Notes under the pieces: generated by a model
Told to the model about the DNA's origin: nothing
The model's input: the letters and a program-made list of their open reading frames with translations, nothing else
The model's database searches: none
Translations under genes and position numbers: made by a program
Part shown: piece after piece, positions 23,651 through 38,200 of the stretch
Layout of the letters: each line of letters opens with the position of its first letter
How positions within the stretch are numbered: position 1 is the stretch's first letter
Assembly: GCF_004027225.2 (NCBI RefSeq)
Contig: NC_044277.2
Coordinates: 28,720,995-28,784,994 of the forward strand
Length of the DNA: 64,000 bases
Reading direction: 5' to 3'
Origin: Strigops habroptila
Taxonomy: Eukaryota; Chordata; Aves; Psittaciformes; Psittacidae

Positions 23651-25824
23651 AAGTATTGTAACTCCTGAAAATGTCATTGTGGCTTGTGATTGGTTTTGGG
23701 TTGGTTTGTTTTCCCAAAAAGTGCTGAAAGGCACAGGCTTTTTGTCTTCTCAAAATTCCATGAACTCCTGGTTAAACAGCATCAGATGCCCTGAGATGTG
23801 GCCTTATTTTCCTTTCCTGGTTCAGATTCATAAAGTCATATAGCAGAAGCTTATAACTGCTTTTTTCATTTCAGATCCTTTGATTTGTTGCAAACCTGGA
23901 CTCAGTTGGATTCCTCTGTTGATAGGGATTTAATCCCACACCTCTCAGGATCATGATTGGGTGGGGCATTCCTTGTGCTGGTAACATGAAAGAGTCACTG
24001 AAGTGGCAAGTGAAAAAAGGAGTTAGCTTGTTTAGTGTTCTATACAGATGAAAATATTGCTAGAGAAAAATCTACCAGAGGATACTTCATGTCTTGATAC
24101 TTATATCTCTATTAAAAAAGTATATTGCAAATTTTATTGTTTGAGGCAGAAAACAGATTTACTTACTGAGATATAGGTGGAAAAAGGGATTTAGATCTAG
24201 GTGTAGCTCCAAGAGAATGTCTTGCCTCCAAGACAGCAGTGACTTGCTTCTTTCAAACTGTGAGGCTGAAGCATATCGCCTGTCTGACACCTGGGGTTAA
24301 GTCGCACAACCAAGCACAGGACTGTGCTGCAACGGAAACTGCTGGATAGTCCAGATCCTGTACCTGACCAGCAAAGTCAGCAGAGGTTTATGCTACTGAC
24401 ATTTCTATTCAAGTGCTGCTGAGTGTCCAGCCTCATCCCACAGCGAAGCACAGTTGCTCCCAAGGAGTCACTGCCAGTTTGAAATTGTTCTTGTTGGTCA
24501 AGTTCCCTGAGCTTTCTGATGTACAGAGTGTGTGAAGATTTCCCTGTGTAGCTGAAAGAACAGAAAGTTTGTTTTTTACTTCATTCACAGAATTCTTTCA
24601 TGAGCATTTTTCAGTCTTTCTCATTGACGCTGGTCCATTTCATGTTTATTTCCTTATTCATGTTCTCGAAGATTTATTTAGAGCAAGAGAATGAAAGAAT
24701 CACTTCACCTTGGCGATTAAGAAGCTCATTTGGTTTTGCTTCAGTAAATGATTGATTCTGTATATGACGTGAATCAGGTTGATGGTTTCCCATTTCAGAG
24801 CCTCCTGCAGCCTCGTGGTTAATCAGTATACTCTTAGGTGAAATGGGTGGTGACTCAAATCCTATTAGTCCAAAGAGGTGGCATCTAATTTGCATCTTAT
24901 AAGACCTCTTCTTTGGGTACTTTGTTAAAATGAGGAGATGGTGCTTTTTTGGCAGTTTGATACGACTGTCTTAATTTTATTTTGCTATTTTTTTAGAAAT
25001 GTACACACATGCACACAAAAGATTACTTTTGGCTTGTAATTGTTTTCTTGAAGAAAAAAAAGTGTTGTCTTTTTTTCCCTGAACTTGTTCTTTTTTATAT
25101 TTTAATCTGCTGGAATGGGAAACTAGCTGCTGTTACAACACTGCTTTTGATGTGCATGCTTGTAAAACTTAATTGCTCCAATTCAAGCTACAGAAAATGT
25201 GTCCAGTTAACATTGTTACAAATGTCTGCAGCATTATAAGCAACAGGGTTGTTTTGAAAAAGTATTTGGCTTTGAAAACAGATCCATTATATTTCAGTGA
25301 ATATGTAATATATGCAAACATGTTTCTCACCTAAGTTGTTTGCTGTGTTGTCTTTTGATTCATGTCCTGTGTATTGTTGCATGCATTTTTGGTTTGTGTA
25401 GTCTGCTCCCGATATCTTACAGAAGCAATTCTGAGAAAAGCTTTTGTATTGTTTGTACTAAACAGTCACCTAAAACTACACCAACTTCTTAAGTGCCTCA
25501 AAATTGCTGACTTTTTCAATACAACAAAACAGCATTTAAAGGCATAAAGGGCAAAACCATTTTTCTCTTTTATAATCTTACTTTAACATTCTGTCATTTT
25601 AATTCTAATAGCTGTGAAAGTCAGAGAACTGTAAAGCTGTCCACCAAACTGCAGAAATACAGTTTAAAAGCAGCATTTTATATGAAGCCAAATTCCTTGT
25701 GAAAATGTTTAAGCATCAGTACTCCTATGTACCATCTCAGTGCTGTTACAGAATCTTCCAAAGCAGTATCTTAGTGTTGCTTTCACTTAAAAATTACAGC
25801 AATATTTTCTGTCCTTCACTGCAG

Positions 25825-25915
25825 GTACTGTTCTTGAAAAGAGGAGAAAACATGGCTTATACAGTGAATGAACCTTAAACTCCTGGCCCAAAAACTGTAT
25901 CTTTTTTCATGAAGG
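25825..25915 (+). other. SNX16: SNX16 5' UTR portion of exon 2
   Basis: The exon opens after the acceptor CTTCACTGCAG|GTACTG and carries 91 nt of leader. The leader has three upstream ATGs (25,852; 25,868; 25,909) before the SNX16 start. Confidence 0.8.
25852..25878 (+). other. Upstream ORF 1 in SNX16 leader (8 codons)
   Basis: The ATG at 25,852 has A at -3 and G at +4 (strong Kozak context). It opens an 8-codon frame ending in TAA at 25,876, 38 nt before the SNX16 start. Such a uORF would be expected to damp translation and allow reinitiation. Confidence 0.55.
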
Positions 25916-26064
25916 ATGGCAACACCATATGTTCCTGTTCCTATTCCTATTGGAAGTTCCTCATCCAGCTTTACAAACAGAAACCAAAGAAGTTCTTCTT
26001 TTGGGAGCATCTCGACAAGTTCCAGCTCCTCAAAAGGACAATTGGAAGACTCTACAATTGGTAG
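25909..26064 (+). other. Out-of-frame ORF overlapping the SNX16 start (51 codons)
   Basis: An ATG at 25,909, 7 nt before the SNX16 ATG and in the +1 frame relative to it, opens 51 codons ending in TAG at 26,062. Its start context is weak (T at -3, A at +4), so most ribosomes should pass it. Another weak-context frame, 25,868-25,912, lies just upstream. Coding function is not claimed. Confidence 0.4.
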
Positions 26065-26287
26065 TTTTAAAAAGATGAGCGTGCCTGACCAGATTGGTTC
26101 TACATCATCTGTGTGTAGTAGTCCACTTGTTAGGACTAAATTTACAGGTATGGACACATCCATAGAATACTGTACGCAGCCTTCAGAAGAAATAGAGCAG
26201 AATACAGATTCCAGGAGCTGGGAAGATCGACCGTCCACGCCTACTATACTGGGTTATGAGGTGATGGAGGAAAGGGCAAAATTCACT
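25916..26287 (+). CDS. SNX16: SNX16 coding exon 1 (residues 1-124)
   Basis: This exon encodes the Ser-rich N-terminus and the first strand of the PX domain ([17 protein letters not shown]). The donor ACT|GTAAGT leaves phase 0. If the intron is not removed, the frame runs on to a stop at 26,405-26,407 and would give a 163-aa product without the lipid-binding pocket. Confidence 0.97.
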
Positions 26288-29200
26288 GTAAGTTTTGGAG
26301 ATAGTTCATCATGTTATGACAAGATAACAATTGAATGTACTTTGCATTCTCTTTCAGTAATTAATCCCACAGTTCAAGTACTTTACAAATACCAATTTAC
26401 CTTCTAAGTATTGCTGTCTAATAGGAAAATATCATTCCTGTTATACAGGTGGGAAAATTGAGACTTGTAAGCAGTCTTTCCTGTAATTTTGTATGTGGAA
26501 TAGAAGGAATTTATTCGACTTCAAATTTCTGCTGGAATAGTCAGGAATTCTTTCAAAGTTTACAGTTCCTTGTGAGACTGAACTTGGAGAAATTCTGGAT
26601 AGTTAAACATCTTAAAATGTAGTCTTTTATTTGAAATGGATGATAAGCCACCCTGATATTTGCCTTTTACAGTTATTAGTAACATAGAATATTTTGCATT
26701 AAAGTGTAAACAGATAGGTTTCAGCTTCTTGCGTTGTCAAGTTTAGTTTCTGATAAGGGGAAATCTGTTCAGGAAACATTAGTGAGATGTCATATATGCA
26801 GTATCTCGTGACAGAACACCAGCTTAACTGATTTGTATTGATTTTTTTATCAAAATGTACTACAGTTGGCAGTTCAATATGTTTTACATGCCATAAATAT
26901 ATTAACGCATTTGGTTTTGTGGATGTGGTTGGAACATTTTGAGCTAATTCAGCAATGCTTGTGGGACTGATGGAAGTTCTTACTTATTATTTATCAATTA
27001 TGTTACTTCAGGATAGCAACATTAATGACAAGTAGGTGAGGAGGAGGAAATAGCAGACAAACTTTTTTCCTCCTATTTTGTTTTAGATTAGAAAAGTGTG
27101 GAATCTAATGCCCTTATGACAGTTGAAATACTAATAAAATAATCAAGTTCTTTTTGCAAATAATTAATGCTGCTTTTTAATCATTTGAGAATAATGGTTT
27201 GTCTTTTAAGTTTTTCCTTTTCTGACATATTCATGGCAGCATGATTAGTACTGTTATATTGACAAGGGTTAGTCTGAAAATATGTGCAGGCATATTTCAG
27301 TGTACATGTAAGATGTTCTTCCACTGTAGTTAAAATGACAACTTGGACTCCTCATTTTATATAGAAGGCCAGGATGCAGTACAAATGAAACATTCTTCAT
27401 CGTTAAAATGCTTAGATGCATTTTTGTTTCTGAAATCACTTCTGTGCCTGTTCCTCAAAGCACATAATTAACTGTTTGTTTTCAGCTGCATGTTGAAAAT
27501 AAGCTTGCTATTGTGCATTAAAATCAGCAATTTTAATTGCTGGAAATTTTATTTGCTTCTGCAGTGGAAAATCAGTGAGATGGAAGACAGTGGAAATTAA
27601 ATTGACATCACCTGTAAAAGAGAGGAGACTCAACTGCTGAAGTTTTGGTTGGTTTTTTTTCAATTTGTTAGCATCTCCTGGTTCCAAAAATATGAATCTG
27701 AATGGGTTATGCTGGGTCATGTGCCAACTTCAAGAGTTAAACGTTAATGCATGTTGGAGCACATGGCTGTTGAAGCTTATGAGAGAGAAAACCTAGGCTT
27801 GAAAAAAGTCTCTGTTTGTAAGCAGTTGGTCTCTGAGTGAGCAGTGCTGGAATGTTCAATTAGCCCTTTTGGTCTGGAGGTTTTTTAGCCAACTAGAAAT
27901 TATAATGAGATGCCAAATCAGCCAGAGATTGTTACCAAATATTGGCATATTTTCATTGAATGTTTTATATTTGTGGAATAAGGCAATTCAGAGTTGACTG
28001 GAATTATGTGAATTTGTTTTAATTTGTTAGAGGTTTTTTTCCCAAGATCTTGTGTGAAGGAACTGACAGTTGGTTTTGTAATAGTGTAGTTTTTCTTGTT
28101 TATTAATTAAAAATCTAAAAAAAAAACCAAACAAAAAAAACCCAAACAAAACAAAACCTGCAAAACTTTTTTCAACTTTGGCAAGAAAACTATGTTGGGG
28201 TTTGGGGCAGTAATCACAAGCTGGTTGCGCTCCTTATTGCAGTTAAGTTGACCATAATTTGTGAAGACTTTATCTAATATTTGCTTGGAAACCATTCAAA
28301 GTAAGGGTCAGACTTACTGGATATTGGTTTTTGTGTGCATTTGTAAGCAATGCCTTTGCAGAACTTTTAATAGAATAAAACAGTAGAATAGAATACTGAT
28401 TAGCATGTAAATCTGCAAGCATGTTCCACAGCTGCTTGTTCTGTGTTTTACTGTGTACTAGCAAAGTTTTCACAGTTTTATATAGCAGTTCTGCTTTATG
28501 AAGTTTTCAGAAAATGAAACTGTTTATACTTACGGTATGAAGGAAAGCTAAAACATTTGGACAAATATTTATATAGAAAATGCAAGACAAGAATTACATT
28601 TTAATGCTGGCTTCACAGGCATGTCTTGCAGCTTGAATTTTAAAAGCTAATAGCTTTTAGTTAATGACTGAAATATTGCCTCTCTTGCAGCACATGACTT
28701 CACAGATGATGTTGCTTGAAAGTGGAATACTGTGTTTAAAAAGTAGATAAGTACTTGTTGAAAAACTGCTTTTAATTTGCACCATAGTTATCTGTAGCTT
28801 GTGTAACTGTTCACAACTTAATGTATTATAGAATGCAAAAATGCTAAAAACAGTCTCACACATGTACAAGTTGGCTAGCACTGGGGTTATCAGATGCTGG
28901 GACTGCAACAAGAAAAATACATTTATCAGCTAAGACAACCTGCTGTGAAGACATGAAATACTGGGGAAGATTTTACTAGGTAACAGATGAGGAAATGTTT
29001 TCAATAGAATTTGGTTAAATGCCCATAAGGGATTGTTTATTATTATGATTCAAAAAATACCTTTTTTTTCCTCGTATTTTGGAGGCATTTTTGCTCGTAT
29101 TGGTGGGAGGAGAGGGAAAGGAGGGGAAAATTTAACTGGAGAACACCTAGACTGGGAGGGCTAACCCAATACCAGTGCAGAGTCTCTTTTTCCTTACATT

Positions 29201-32200
29201 GGAGAAAGTAAGGTTGTGACATGAAGACCTTTCTTTTCTAGACACTGTTTAATGTTTTCTAGTTGAAATTGTGTGTTGTTAGATTCATCGTGTTCAGGCA
29301 TTTGAGTATTTGTCCCCCTAAAAGGTAATTCTATAATTGTTTTTATTATTGTTGTTGTTTTATTTATCTATCCATTTGTTTTTAAATAGGAGAATGGTAC
29401 TGCTATGGTGTTGTCTGGCTAAATCTGATTCAAATGATATTACTTCAGTTCTACAATGTTAATATAATCATTCTGATGCAGTTATCTAGGGAAATGGTCA
29501 TATTTTGCCTGGAAAGACAAAACCTTGTGTTCAAGATAAATGGAACAAAAGGAGGATGTTATTTTTATCCTGCATTGCTTTTGCTTGTGAAGCAGGTCAG
29601 ATAAGACATTGTAAAACAATACAACACACAGTACCTGATTATTACAGTCATCTTGAAAACAGATTGGCCTCAAGGATTAATGAGGGAACTATACTTTGGC
29701 AAAAGTTAAAGTAGATCACTAAAACATACCTCGCTTAACACTTTGATAGCTGAGACTTGGGTTTGTTTTTTATTTTCCTGGGAAAGAAATCTGGATTAAA
29801 TTTAACATGCCCTTTTTACAGACAGAAAATAGCTAAATTTATTTAGGAATTATGGAAATTCCTTCCTTAAATTCTGAAATTAATTTATACTGTTTGTCTG
29901 ATAATGAAATTGTTTGTTTTGGGGGATTATTTTTTTTCCCACAAGTTTTGTTTCATTAAGAAAAAGAGAATAATTTCAGCCTTCCAGCCAATGCAGTGTG
30001 AAGTCCTGCACTTTTTTCTGATATTCCTATTTTTCCACATAGGTATACAAAATACTGGTAAAAAGAAGTCCAGATGAAAGTTGGGTGGTTTTCAGGCGGT
30101 ACACTGACTTCTCCAGGCTTAATGACAAGGTGAGAATTTTACACTGGTAAATTCTCAGCTAACTTACCTCATTCTTCCTTCGTGTTTCATTTTCTTTGTG
30201 TCTGACATTTTTGTCACTTCTTTTCTTGCTTTCTTTTTTCGCTACCTATACAACACATACTATATTAATGAATGAAAAACATGATTCCTCATTTTTTCAA
30301 AGACAAATGCAGCTAGCGTAAAGAAGGTATTTCTTCATCTCACGCTGCTAGCGTGCATCATATGTTATATTTATTCCTAGTCTGTGTGGTAAAGGAAGTT
30401 AACTCTTTAATAGCTGTATCTCCAGCATGGAAAAAGAATTATGGGCTCTATATTCTGATAGAGTAATTGTTCAGTCCTTTTCAGTGCAACAGACTCTGCT
30501 TTTTTCATGATAGAACTGAGGTTTTATTAACATAAATTCCTTGTATGTTGGTCAATCTTCAGTTGTTTTCAGTGTCTTTTGAAGTTATTTGTGAAAGATT
30601 GTATCAGATTTTTAAAGCTGAGGACAGAGACCCCAGGTAAACAGGAGTTCTGTGTCAGTAGCTTAATATTTTTAGGACACTTGAAAGCAAAAAAATGTTT
30701 GGTCTAAAGAGCATAAGTTTTTTTAAATTGGTAAGTAGCATTTGGCTATCCCATTTAGCGTTATTCACATAGAAGCATAGAAGTACAAAACATAGTAAGG
30801 GATTTTTTGTGTACCTTTTCTCCTTGGATCAGTGTGCCTAACCAACAAAGAACTTAATTCTGCTGAAATTTTGAATATGGACTTGAACTTACACATTTCT
30901 CTGGGTTCTGGTTAGACCTATTTGGATATCTTTTCTTGGTATTGGCAAAAGCCTGACTTATTTTGAGTTGAGGATATTCTGGAGATTTCAACTCGGATTT
31001 CAGAAGTCAAGACATACAACAGTTTGTATTTTCATCAACTATGTCAGATGTAGGTCAAGAACTGGCTTATATGCACTGACTTATGGTTATCAGTAGTTCA
31101 AAAAATTGAAATGCCACAGGTATTCATTTTACAATAGATTTAGGTTTTACAAGTAAAGTCTTCAGTCTTTGCAGTCAAATATTTGACAAAAATGTTTGGC
31201 TTCTGGCATGGTTTATAGGTATTAGGATTTCTGTTTAAAAGGAAGAGCTGTATTTTTCGCATGTGTCACTGGCAGAAGCTTTTTCATCTTTCAGATGAAA
31301 ATGTAAATTTTCCTTATGTTCTTATTCAGTAATTCTCTAGAAGCTTCAGAATTATGTTTATGTTTCAGTTCCTGGAGCTGGCATTTCTGTATTTTAAAAA
31401 GCATAATGTCTTAAGAACTGAGGAGTAAATGGTTATATGCACACCTCAGTGGTTCAAAAGACATGGTGCGACACTCGTAAAAACCTTTTTCTCTAACGAC
31501 AAATATAGCCATGAAGTTGCAGATGTGTATACTTTCAGCTTTTTCGGTACCCTATCACTTAGAAATCCAATATAAACAAGAGAAATATACAATCTTATAA
31601 AACCTTTTCCTCACCATCCTTCTTAAGGTTAGTGGCAAATTATTCATTCCCTGAAATGGTAATAGAAACTGGGCATTAAACGGCAACTGAATTGAATAAT
31701 CAGTCACTGTGATCACTATGTGAATTGGTTTCAAGTATTAAGAGAGGGAATGGCTTTTTCAGGAAGACCAGGTAAAGACAAAAGAGCAGTATGTTTTTTA
31801 AGTGTCAGGCATATACTTACTAATCCTAACTGAACCGACAGTTGGACTTCGGCAGCGGCTAAAAATGGAGGAGATGTGAGAATAGGAACAGTGTCACAAT
31901 AGGAATACATGTAGATAAAATCAGGACTAGATGAGTGAATGCAGCTCAGCTAACAGAATCAGCTAGAGAACTTAGTAATAGCAATTTGCCCTGATGTCTC
32001 AAAGAAAATAAAGAAGGCAAAATAGGTAGCTGTAGGATTCTAGGAAGTTTTGTACTTCCACTAGTTTCTGAAATACTTTTAGTAAGAAGCAATAATAAAA
32101 GAGAAATGAATGGGAGTAAAAGAGCTCAAAACTCTCCTTTTATGAATGAAATATGTGCAGCAGCACATTCAGACTTGAACAGATTTCAAGTGTGAGCAAC

Positions 32201-35200
32201 AAGTTATTTGAATGTCAGTCATCTACTTTTCAGGCAATTAAAAGGTTATGAAAACTCCATACCTGCTGAAAGAAGACAGTAGAAGATGATGGCAAAGTAA
32301 TCGAATGTAAAGGAAAGATGAGATACTGTCAGTATGGGTGCAGAAGCAGCTACGTAATAATCTCAAAGTCAAAATAACTAAAAAAAAAAAAAGAATACAA
32401 ATAGAGATCAGCACAAGGGGAGTAGTGCAGACTTCTAAAGACTAAGGCAGAAGTGCTGAGATGCAAGATGGACTGTCACAGGATGCTAAGAGCAATATGT
32501 AAAGTTCTTTAAATCACGAGGGGCAGAGTAAGGGAAAGAGGCAGTAAAATAACAAATCATCACTTGAGAGCAAGTTATGGGAAGGAAATAGCAAATGCTA
32601 CAGCAAAGACTGAAACACTGTCTTTTACTGTAATAGCAAAAAAAAAAAATAATCTTAGCAGATGTTGGAACATGACAGGATTTGAGGAGTTAGGACAAAG
32701 GCTAAAATACAGTCATTTGGCTAGAGGCATAGATTTTGTTTAAGACCATCTAGTTGATTGGAGAAGTATATGAAGAATACTCTGTGGTCCCCAAAAATGG
32801 TCGAAAAGGAACTTTGTAAAGTTTATTGCTATACTGGTAGAGATTTTTAACAAATAATGAAATGGCCAGTCTGAAGAACCAAGAAGTTGACCATTTCTAC
32901 CTGAGGCTGAGCCTCGTCTGACGTGTATAATCTAACATGTGGTGATGTACGGGAGGGACATCTAGAGAAGATAGATCCAAGTGAGCAATCAGAGCCAGCT
33001 TAACTTGTCTGACCCACGGTTTTTCCTGCTATGTCTGAGGAATGCCCCAGGACTGTGCTGTTGAAAATTAGTCTGTGCACACCAGCTAGCTTTCTCATAC
33101 TCTCTTCATCCACAAAAGGAGTAATCTGTGGGTAGGCATACTCTTTCCTGAGAAGTAAATTACATGATCTGTGTAACCAGACAAGTGACATTAGCATTAA
33201 GAAGAAATTGGTGGTTGAAAAGCTTTCTCAGCTTTCCCAATGGTTGGCTGTGGTCCTCTCTACAACTAACATAGGAATTCATTTTGTTTTCTTTCCTGGG
33301 TTCAGTTCTGTTCAGTATTTCATTAACTTAAGAGGGTGTATGGAGCATAGAGAATGCTTACATGTGCGGGGTATTAATGATAACTTAGTAAGAGATGATG
33401 GAACTGTGGGTAAGCAAAGCTAAACTTAAAAATATCAAAAAGAGTCTACTATCAGGATGAATTTGTAAGAGGAAAACATATATAATTAAATGCAGAGATA
33501 AGGAGCAACATTTTGACAAACCATTCCATAAATTAGGAACTAGTAGTTATCATGGGCTATATACAATACTAATGGGCTAATACACAATACTTGTGATGTT
33601 AAAAAAACCTCCCTTCTTATACTGTGAAATGGTACTTATGAGCAAGGGTGATCCCCTCTTGTAGCTCTTCCTTTATACTCTGTAGAGACTTTATAGCTAC
33701 CTTTTTTAAAACTTAATCTGCTGTAAGAGCTGCTAATTGTTATTTTCCACGAGTCCATGAAGAGTAGTTAAATAAAATTTATTGTCAGAAGGCTAAAATT
33801 TTGCCATGCAAAAATCAAGACACCCACCGAAGAATTAGCTTGCAGCTATATAAATTGTTTTCAAGGCAGATTCTGGAATCCCTGTCACTAGAACATTCAT
33901 ACAAATACATTAGATGTATGCAGGACATCCCTGACAGAAGTCGGCTTGATCCTGTCTTGAGAAGAAGCTTAAACAATTCTTGTGGCAACTGGAGGAGCAT
34001 TAGATTTTGTAAAACCTGTTTGCTTTTTCCTGTTGTTTTAAATCCTCTGTGGTTTTTCTGTCAAGCATCCCTTCTAAGAAAAGGAATCTAAAATAGTTTT
34101 TTATGAAAGCATTAATGTTTTTTTTGTTCTTCATGTATATCAGAAAAATAATTAATTGGAATCCTTGGACAGGTCGATCATAATTTTATGCTTCATTTGT
34201 ATATTTAATTTCTGAATTGGGAAACATTCTAGGTATTTCTGACATTGTGTATACCCCATTACTCTTTACGTAACTCAAAAATACGATTTTGCATGTTAGT
34301 ACCAAGGTTTGAGCCACTTCCATGCATGTTGAAATTTTAATATTCTGGGTGCTCAAGGAGCTACTCTTTACTAGAAGTACCTCATGCAAGTGTTGTGATT
34401 TATTCTGCTAGCCTCCCAAAAAAGATGAGTTGTAGGTCTGTAATGGCTTTTACTTATTTATATAGTACCTACTGTCCCCTGCGTACTTTAGAAGAAACAC
34501 CACTGAAATGCTTACTCATCTGATACTTTTTACTTACATACAGTTTTCTTATATTTACTGACACAGAGGCATTAGATAGCAGACTCAGAGATGTTAAGTA
34601 ACAAAGCAAAGCTTTTCGTTCCTATTTTTATATGATAAATTTGAGAGGTGTGCAAGGCAATACAGCAAGTAGCAGAACTGTGTCCATAATTTATGATATA
34701 ATTTGGATTGTATTTATGGTTGAGACTTACATTGTGCTTGAACTTAACAGAAGACAGAAGAATCCTGTAACGAGTAAAGTCAGTGCTGTGTCAAACTCAG
34801 TATTTCATCAAGACTTTCTTTCTTGGTTTTCTTTGGCTTTGATTTCTATTTCAGCTAAAAGATATGTTTCCGGGCTTTCGGTTGGCCCTTCCACCAAAGC
34901 GCTGGTTCAAGGATAATTATAATCCTGACTTCTTGGAAGATCGACAGTTGGGACTACAAGCATTCCTTCAGAACCTAGTAGCTCACAAAGATATTGCTAA
35001 CTGGTATGTGATTCAACTTTGCTTGTGGATTTGGATTTTTTTTTTTTGTGTCCAAACTCCTTATATAGGCTCCTAGACTCTAGCAGTGTATCTTTGTGCA
35101 ACATAGTAAGGAATTTCATTAACATTCATGTTATGCATTTGGTCATTATGTGAATTATTTAGCATCCTATTAAATTGATCCCATTTTAACCTAAGCAAAA

Positions 35201-38200
35201 AAGGGAAATTTCACATGGTTAACTACTAGCTAAAAGCTGTAATATTTAAAATATTAGACTAATTCCATGTTTACTTCTTAAATACGTTTACTTCTAGAAC
35301 ATGGAAGTTCTCTGTGCTAAACGTGGAATTGATATATTGCTAATTTATATTGAGATTAAATGTAAAGCTTTCATAATGGAAAGTATCTACACTATTATGC
35401 AATTAGTTCTTAAAATGCATATTAAACTAAAGGTTTTTAATTTACATGACATCATATAAATATAAATAATAGAAATATCTTTATAGATTGCTTTACATAA
35501 GTAAATGTAATCCACAAATCAAAAAAAGCTTTAAAGTCTAAAAAACATAATATGTTTAAGCAACAAAGTGCAGAAGTCTCTTTGAACAATATCTTTTTTT
35601 TTAAACAAAGTGGAAGTCTTACAAAGGTGGAATTCTGGCAAATTAAATGTAAAATCACTTTAATATAGGCCAAAAGAGAATTTTAGTAAGCAGTTGCTAG
35701 AGGCAGAGCAGTTAATGCTAAAAACCTTTTCCAGCATGAGAAATAAAAGATTTGAGGTTGCTGTACCAGAGATTCTTTGAGTAAATACTCTGAGGAGCTG
35801 TCTTCATCTGAAGCTTCGTTACAAACAAAGAGTGAGAAATTGGTTAGAGCAAACAGCATTCCCTCAAGAATTTTAAAGGAACTAAAATGTAAAATTGCTG
35901 AGCTGTGGAGTGAGACCATATAATGCTTGTATCTACTTTACTTTTTAGTAGAGTGTGTATTACTGCATTTGGCACCTTTTTAGAAGGCTCTTGACTGTTG
36001 AGTCTGGAAACTAGATATTAGTAATTAAATCTGACGTTTAGTACTGCTTGTAATAAGAAACCCAAAGTGGTAAGCAGGTAAATAAAAATAATACTGGGAA
36101 AAGCAGTAATGTCTTTTGCAGAGGGAAATCTATCTAACAAGTAGTTTTGAGGGAGTTTGTATAAAATGGTTGAAAGGCAAGGGAGAAGGTTTGATGGAAA
36201 TCTCACGATATTGCATAGGGAATGCTGGATCACAGCTATGGACACTGATGTTCACAATATCTGTAAATTATCTGGACAAAGGAATGAACAATGAGGTCCT
36301 GAAGTACTGTAGAAGGATTCCGAGGCACTGAGTGACTAATGTTAATTTTCATGTCATGAAGTGCAAAATGACAATAAGTACATACATAAGGAATCATAAA
36401 CTCAGTTGTTTCTTACAACCTGGAAAATTATTGGTGGTATTACAGTTTTCTGAATCAGTTCAGTGTTCAGCAGTAATCAAAAAGTTGCATAAAAATTGTT
36501 GAAGAGGAACTTGAAAGGAGAAAAAAAAAAAAAAAAGTTACTGCTGTGGGAATCTGAGTTGCACTTCCACATAGTCCAGTGATACAACACAGCATTCTGC
36601 TTCAAAAGAGGGTCTGCTGGAAGTACAGAGAAAGCAAGCAAGAACAGGTGAAGCCACAGACAAGTTTCCCTGCAACAAGAGTTCTGTTTTCTATAGTCTG
36701 TTGTCTTGGGAAAGGGCTTGTTAAACAGGGCGTATGAAATCATCAAGGGGATAGGGAAGGCGAATAAAGAATATTAATATTTTGGATGATTCAGAGTCAT
36801 CTCTCCGTATGTCACGCTGAATTACGAGGCTTTATTGTGAGATGTCAGAGACAGAAAGCTTAAATGGTTTCCAAAAAGAAATTAGGATCAACCTGTGAAT
36901 TTCTGTGTCAGTTGCTATTAAACATGATTGTATGGATGAAATATGTGGCTGAGAACTTTAAGAACTTCCTGATTATTAAATTACACAATAATAGGTGTGC
37001 CACGAAAAAAGGAATTAAATGTCACTTGTGTTATGTTGCTGGAGACAGACTAGTGAGCAGGATGGACTTTTAGTTGGCTTGAATAGATCTGAAACCTTTA
37101 TGCTTCATGTTGTTGCAGCTAGTTTGGCATTTCAGCTAGCTTGTTGGTATCTTGATAGTGGTCGATACTGGACAAAATAGTTCATGATTTAAGGGAAAAA
37201 GGCTCACAAAACTTTTGGACTGTATTGCTCATCGGATACAAGAGGGAATTTAAGTACATGTGGAATCAGTTTATATTTTGGTTAATGAACAGGTAGTTAA
37301 TTGAAACATGTTTTTGAGGAAAATTCTGATCTTGGCTGTGTAAGGCTCTGCATGAAGATTATTAAAAAACTCTGTGACCTGTTGGTACAGCTTTTGTTTA
37401 ATTGTTTGGATCTATGAAAGGCCTGGATCCCTTGGGAAGTGATTAAAACTAGGGAGATTTGAGCCATCTGGTATTTTTTAACCAATTATCAAAGAGTAGA
37501 AGTTACTATTAATGGAAATTAATATTTACACCTTACATGAGCAGTGGTGAACATATGACCCTGCTTCCGCCTTACAAGCTCTCCATTTACTTCCACAGTT
37601 TTGTGAATACATCAGACTGCTTGGGTCACATCAAAACTAAACAAGCCTTTTCTCTTTGTAGAGAAGTCTCATTTTCTTTATGTACTGTATTATCACTGAG
37701 AACATATTGGCAGTGGGAAATTTGCCTTTCAGGGATAGGAGACCTCGTTTGGTATACCTATTTTTTAATAAAACTAGCATCGTAAAGTAGTTTAAAGATA
37801 AAATATGGGATGGTAGGCAGGTGACTAAATTACAAGTCTGTGTTTTTATGTATTTCTTCTCATATTTTGCCTTGTATTGAAGATTCAGTGAAAGATTAAA
37901 TTGAAATCCACCCAGAGTTTAATGCATTCGAGAAAATTGCATGTAACCCACGAAGTGGGAGAAAGGAGTTTAACCTGCTAAACAGAATTGTTATCTGGCT
38001 TTGTATAGATGACACAGCTCTCCTATGCTTCCACCCTCTGTAAGAACCAGCTTGAAAAGGAGGAACTCAGTCAGCTGTTGAGTCTTGCCTGTGTGCTGCA
38101 CTGCCCCTTGCTGCCTTTCTTAATGCTGGTGTCTCTCTTAAGAAGGATGTCAGCTGGCATGGGATGAAGCAAAGAAAGAAACCATGTACAACAATCTCTG

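Larger units (their letters stand above)
20887..25824 (+). other. SNX16: SNX16 intron 1
   Basis: The intron is 4,938 bp, from GTGAGC to an acceptor reading TCCTTCACTGCAG. Its first 600 bp is the tail of the CpG island. It contains a possible alternative 5' UTR exon (22,260-22,335) and a short minus-strand CR1 fragment (23,449-23,650). Nothing else is recognised. Confidence 0.7.

Noticed and set aside
25816-26238. 140-codon minus-strand open frame opposite SNX16 exon 2
   Set aside because: It is the antisense shadow of the conserved SNX16 coding exon and has no recognisable protein features.
26288-26410. Extension of the exon 2 frame past the splice donor
   Set aside because: It is intron read-through. 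GTAAGT at 26,288 and the exact continuation of the PX domain in exon 30,043-30,129 show that it is normally spliced.
33801-34091. 96-codon plus-strand frame in intron 3
   Set aside because: It has no domain, no suitable splice sites, and its composition is like the surrounding intron.
34470-34615. Possible further MIR-like fragment in intron 3
   Set aside because: Only scattered short words match the core; too weak to list as a feature.
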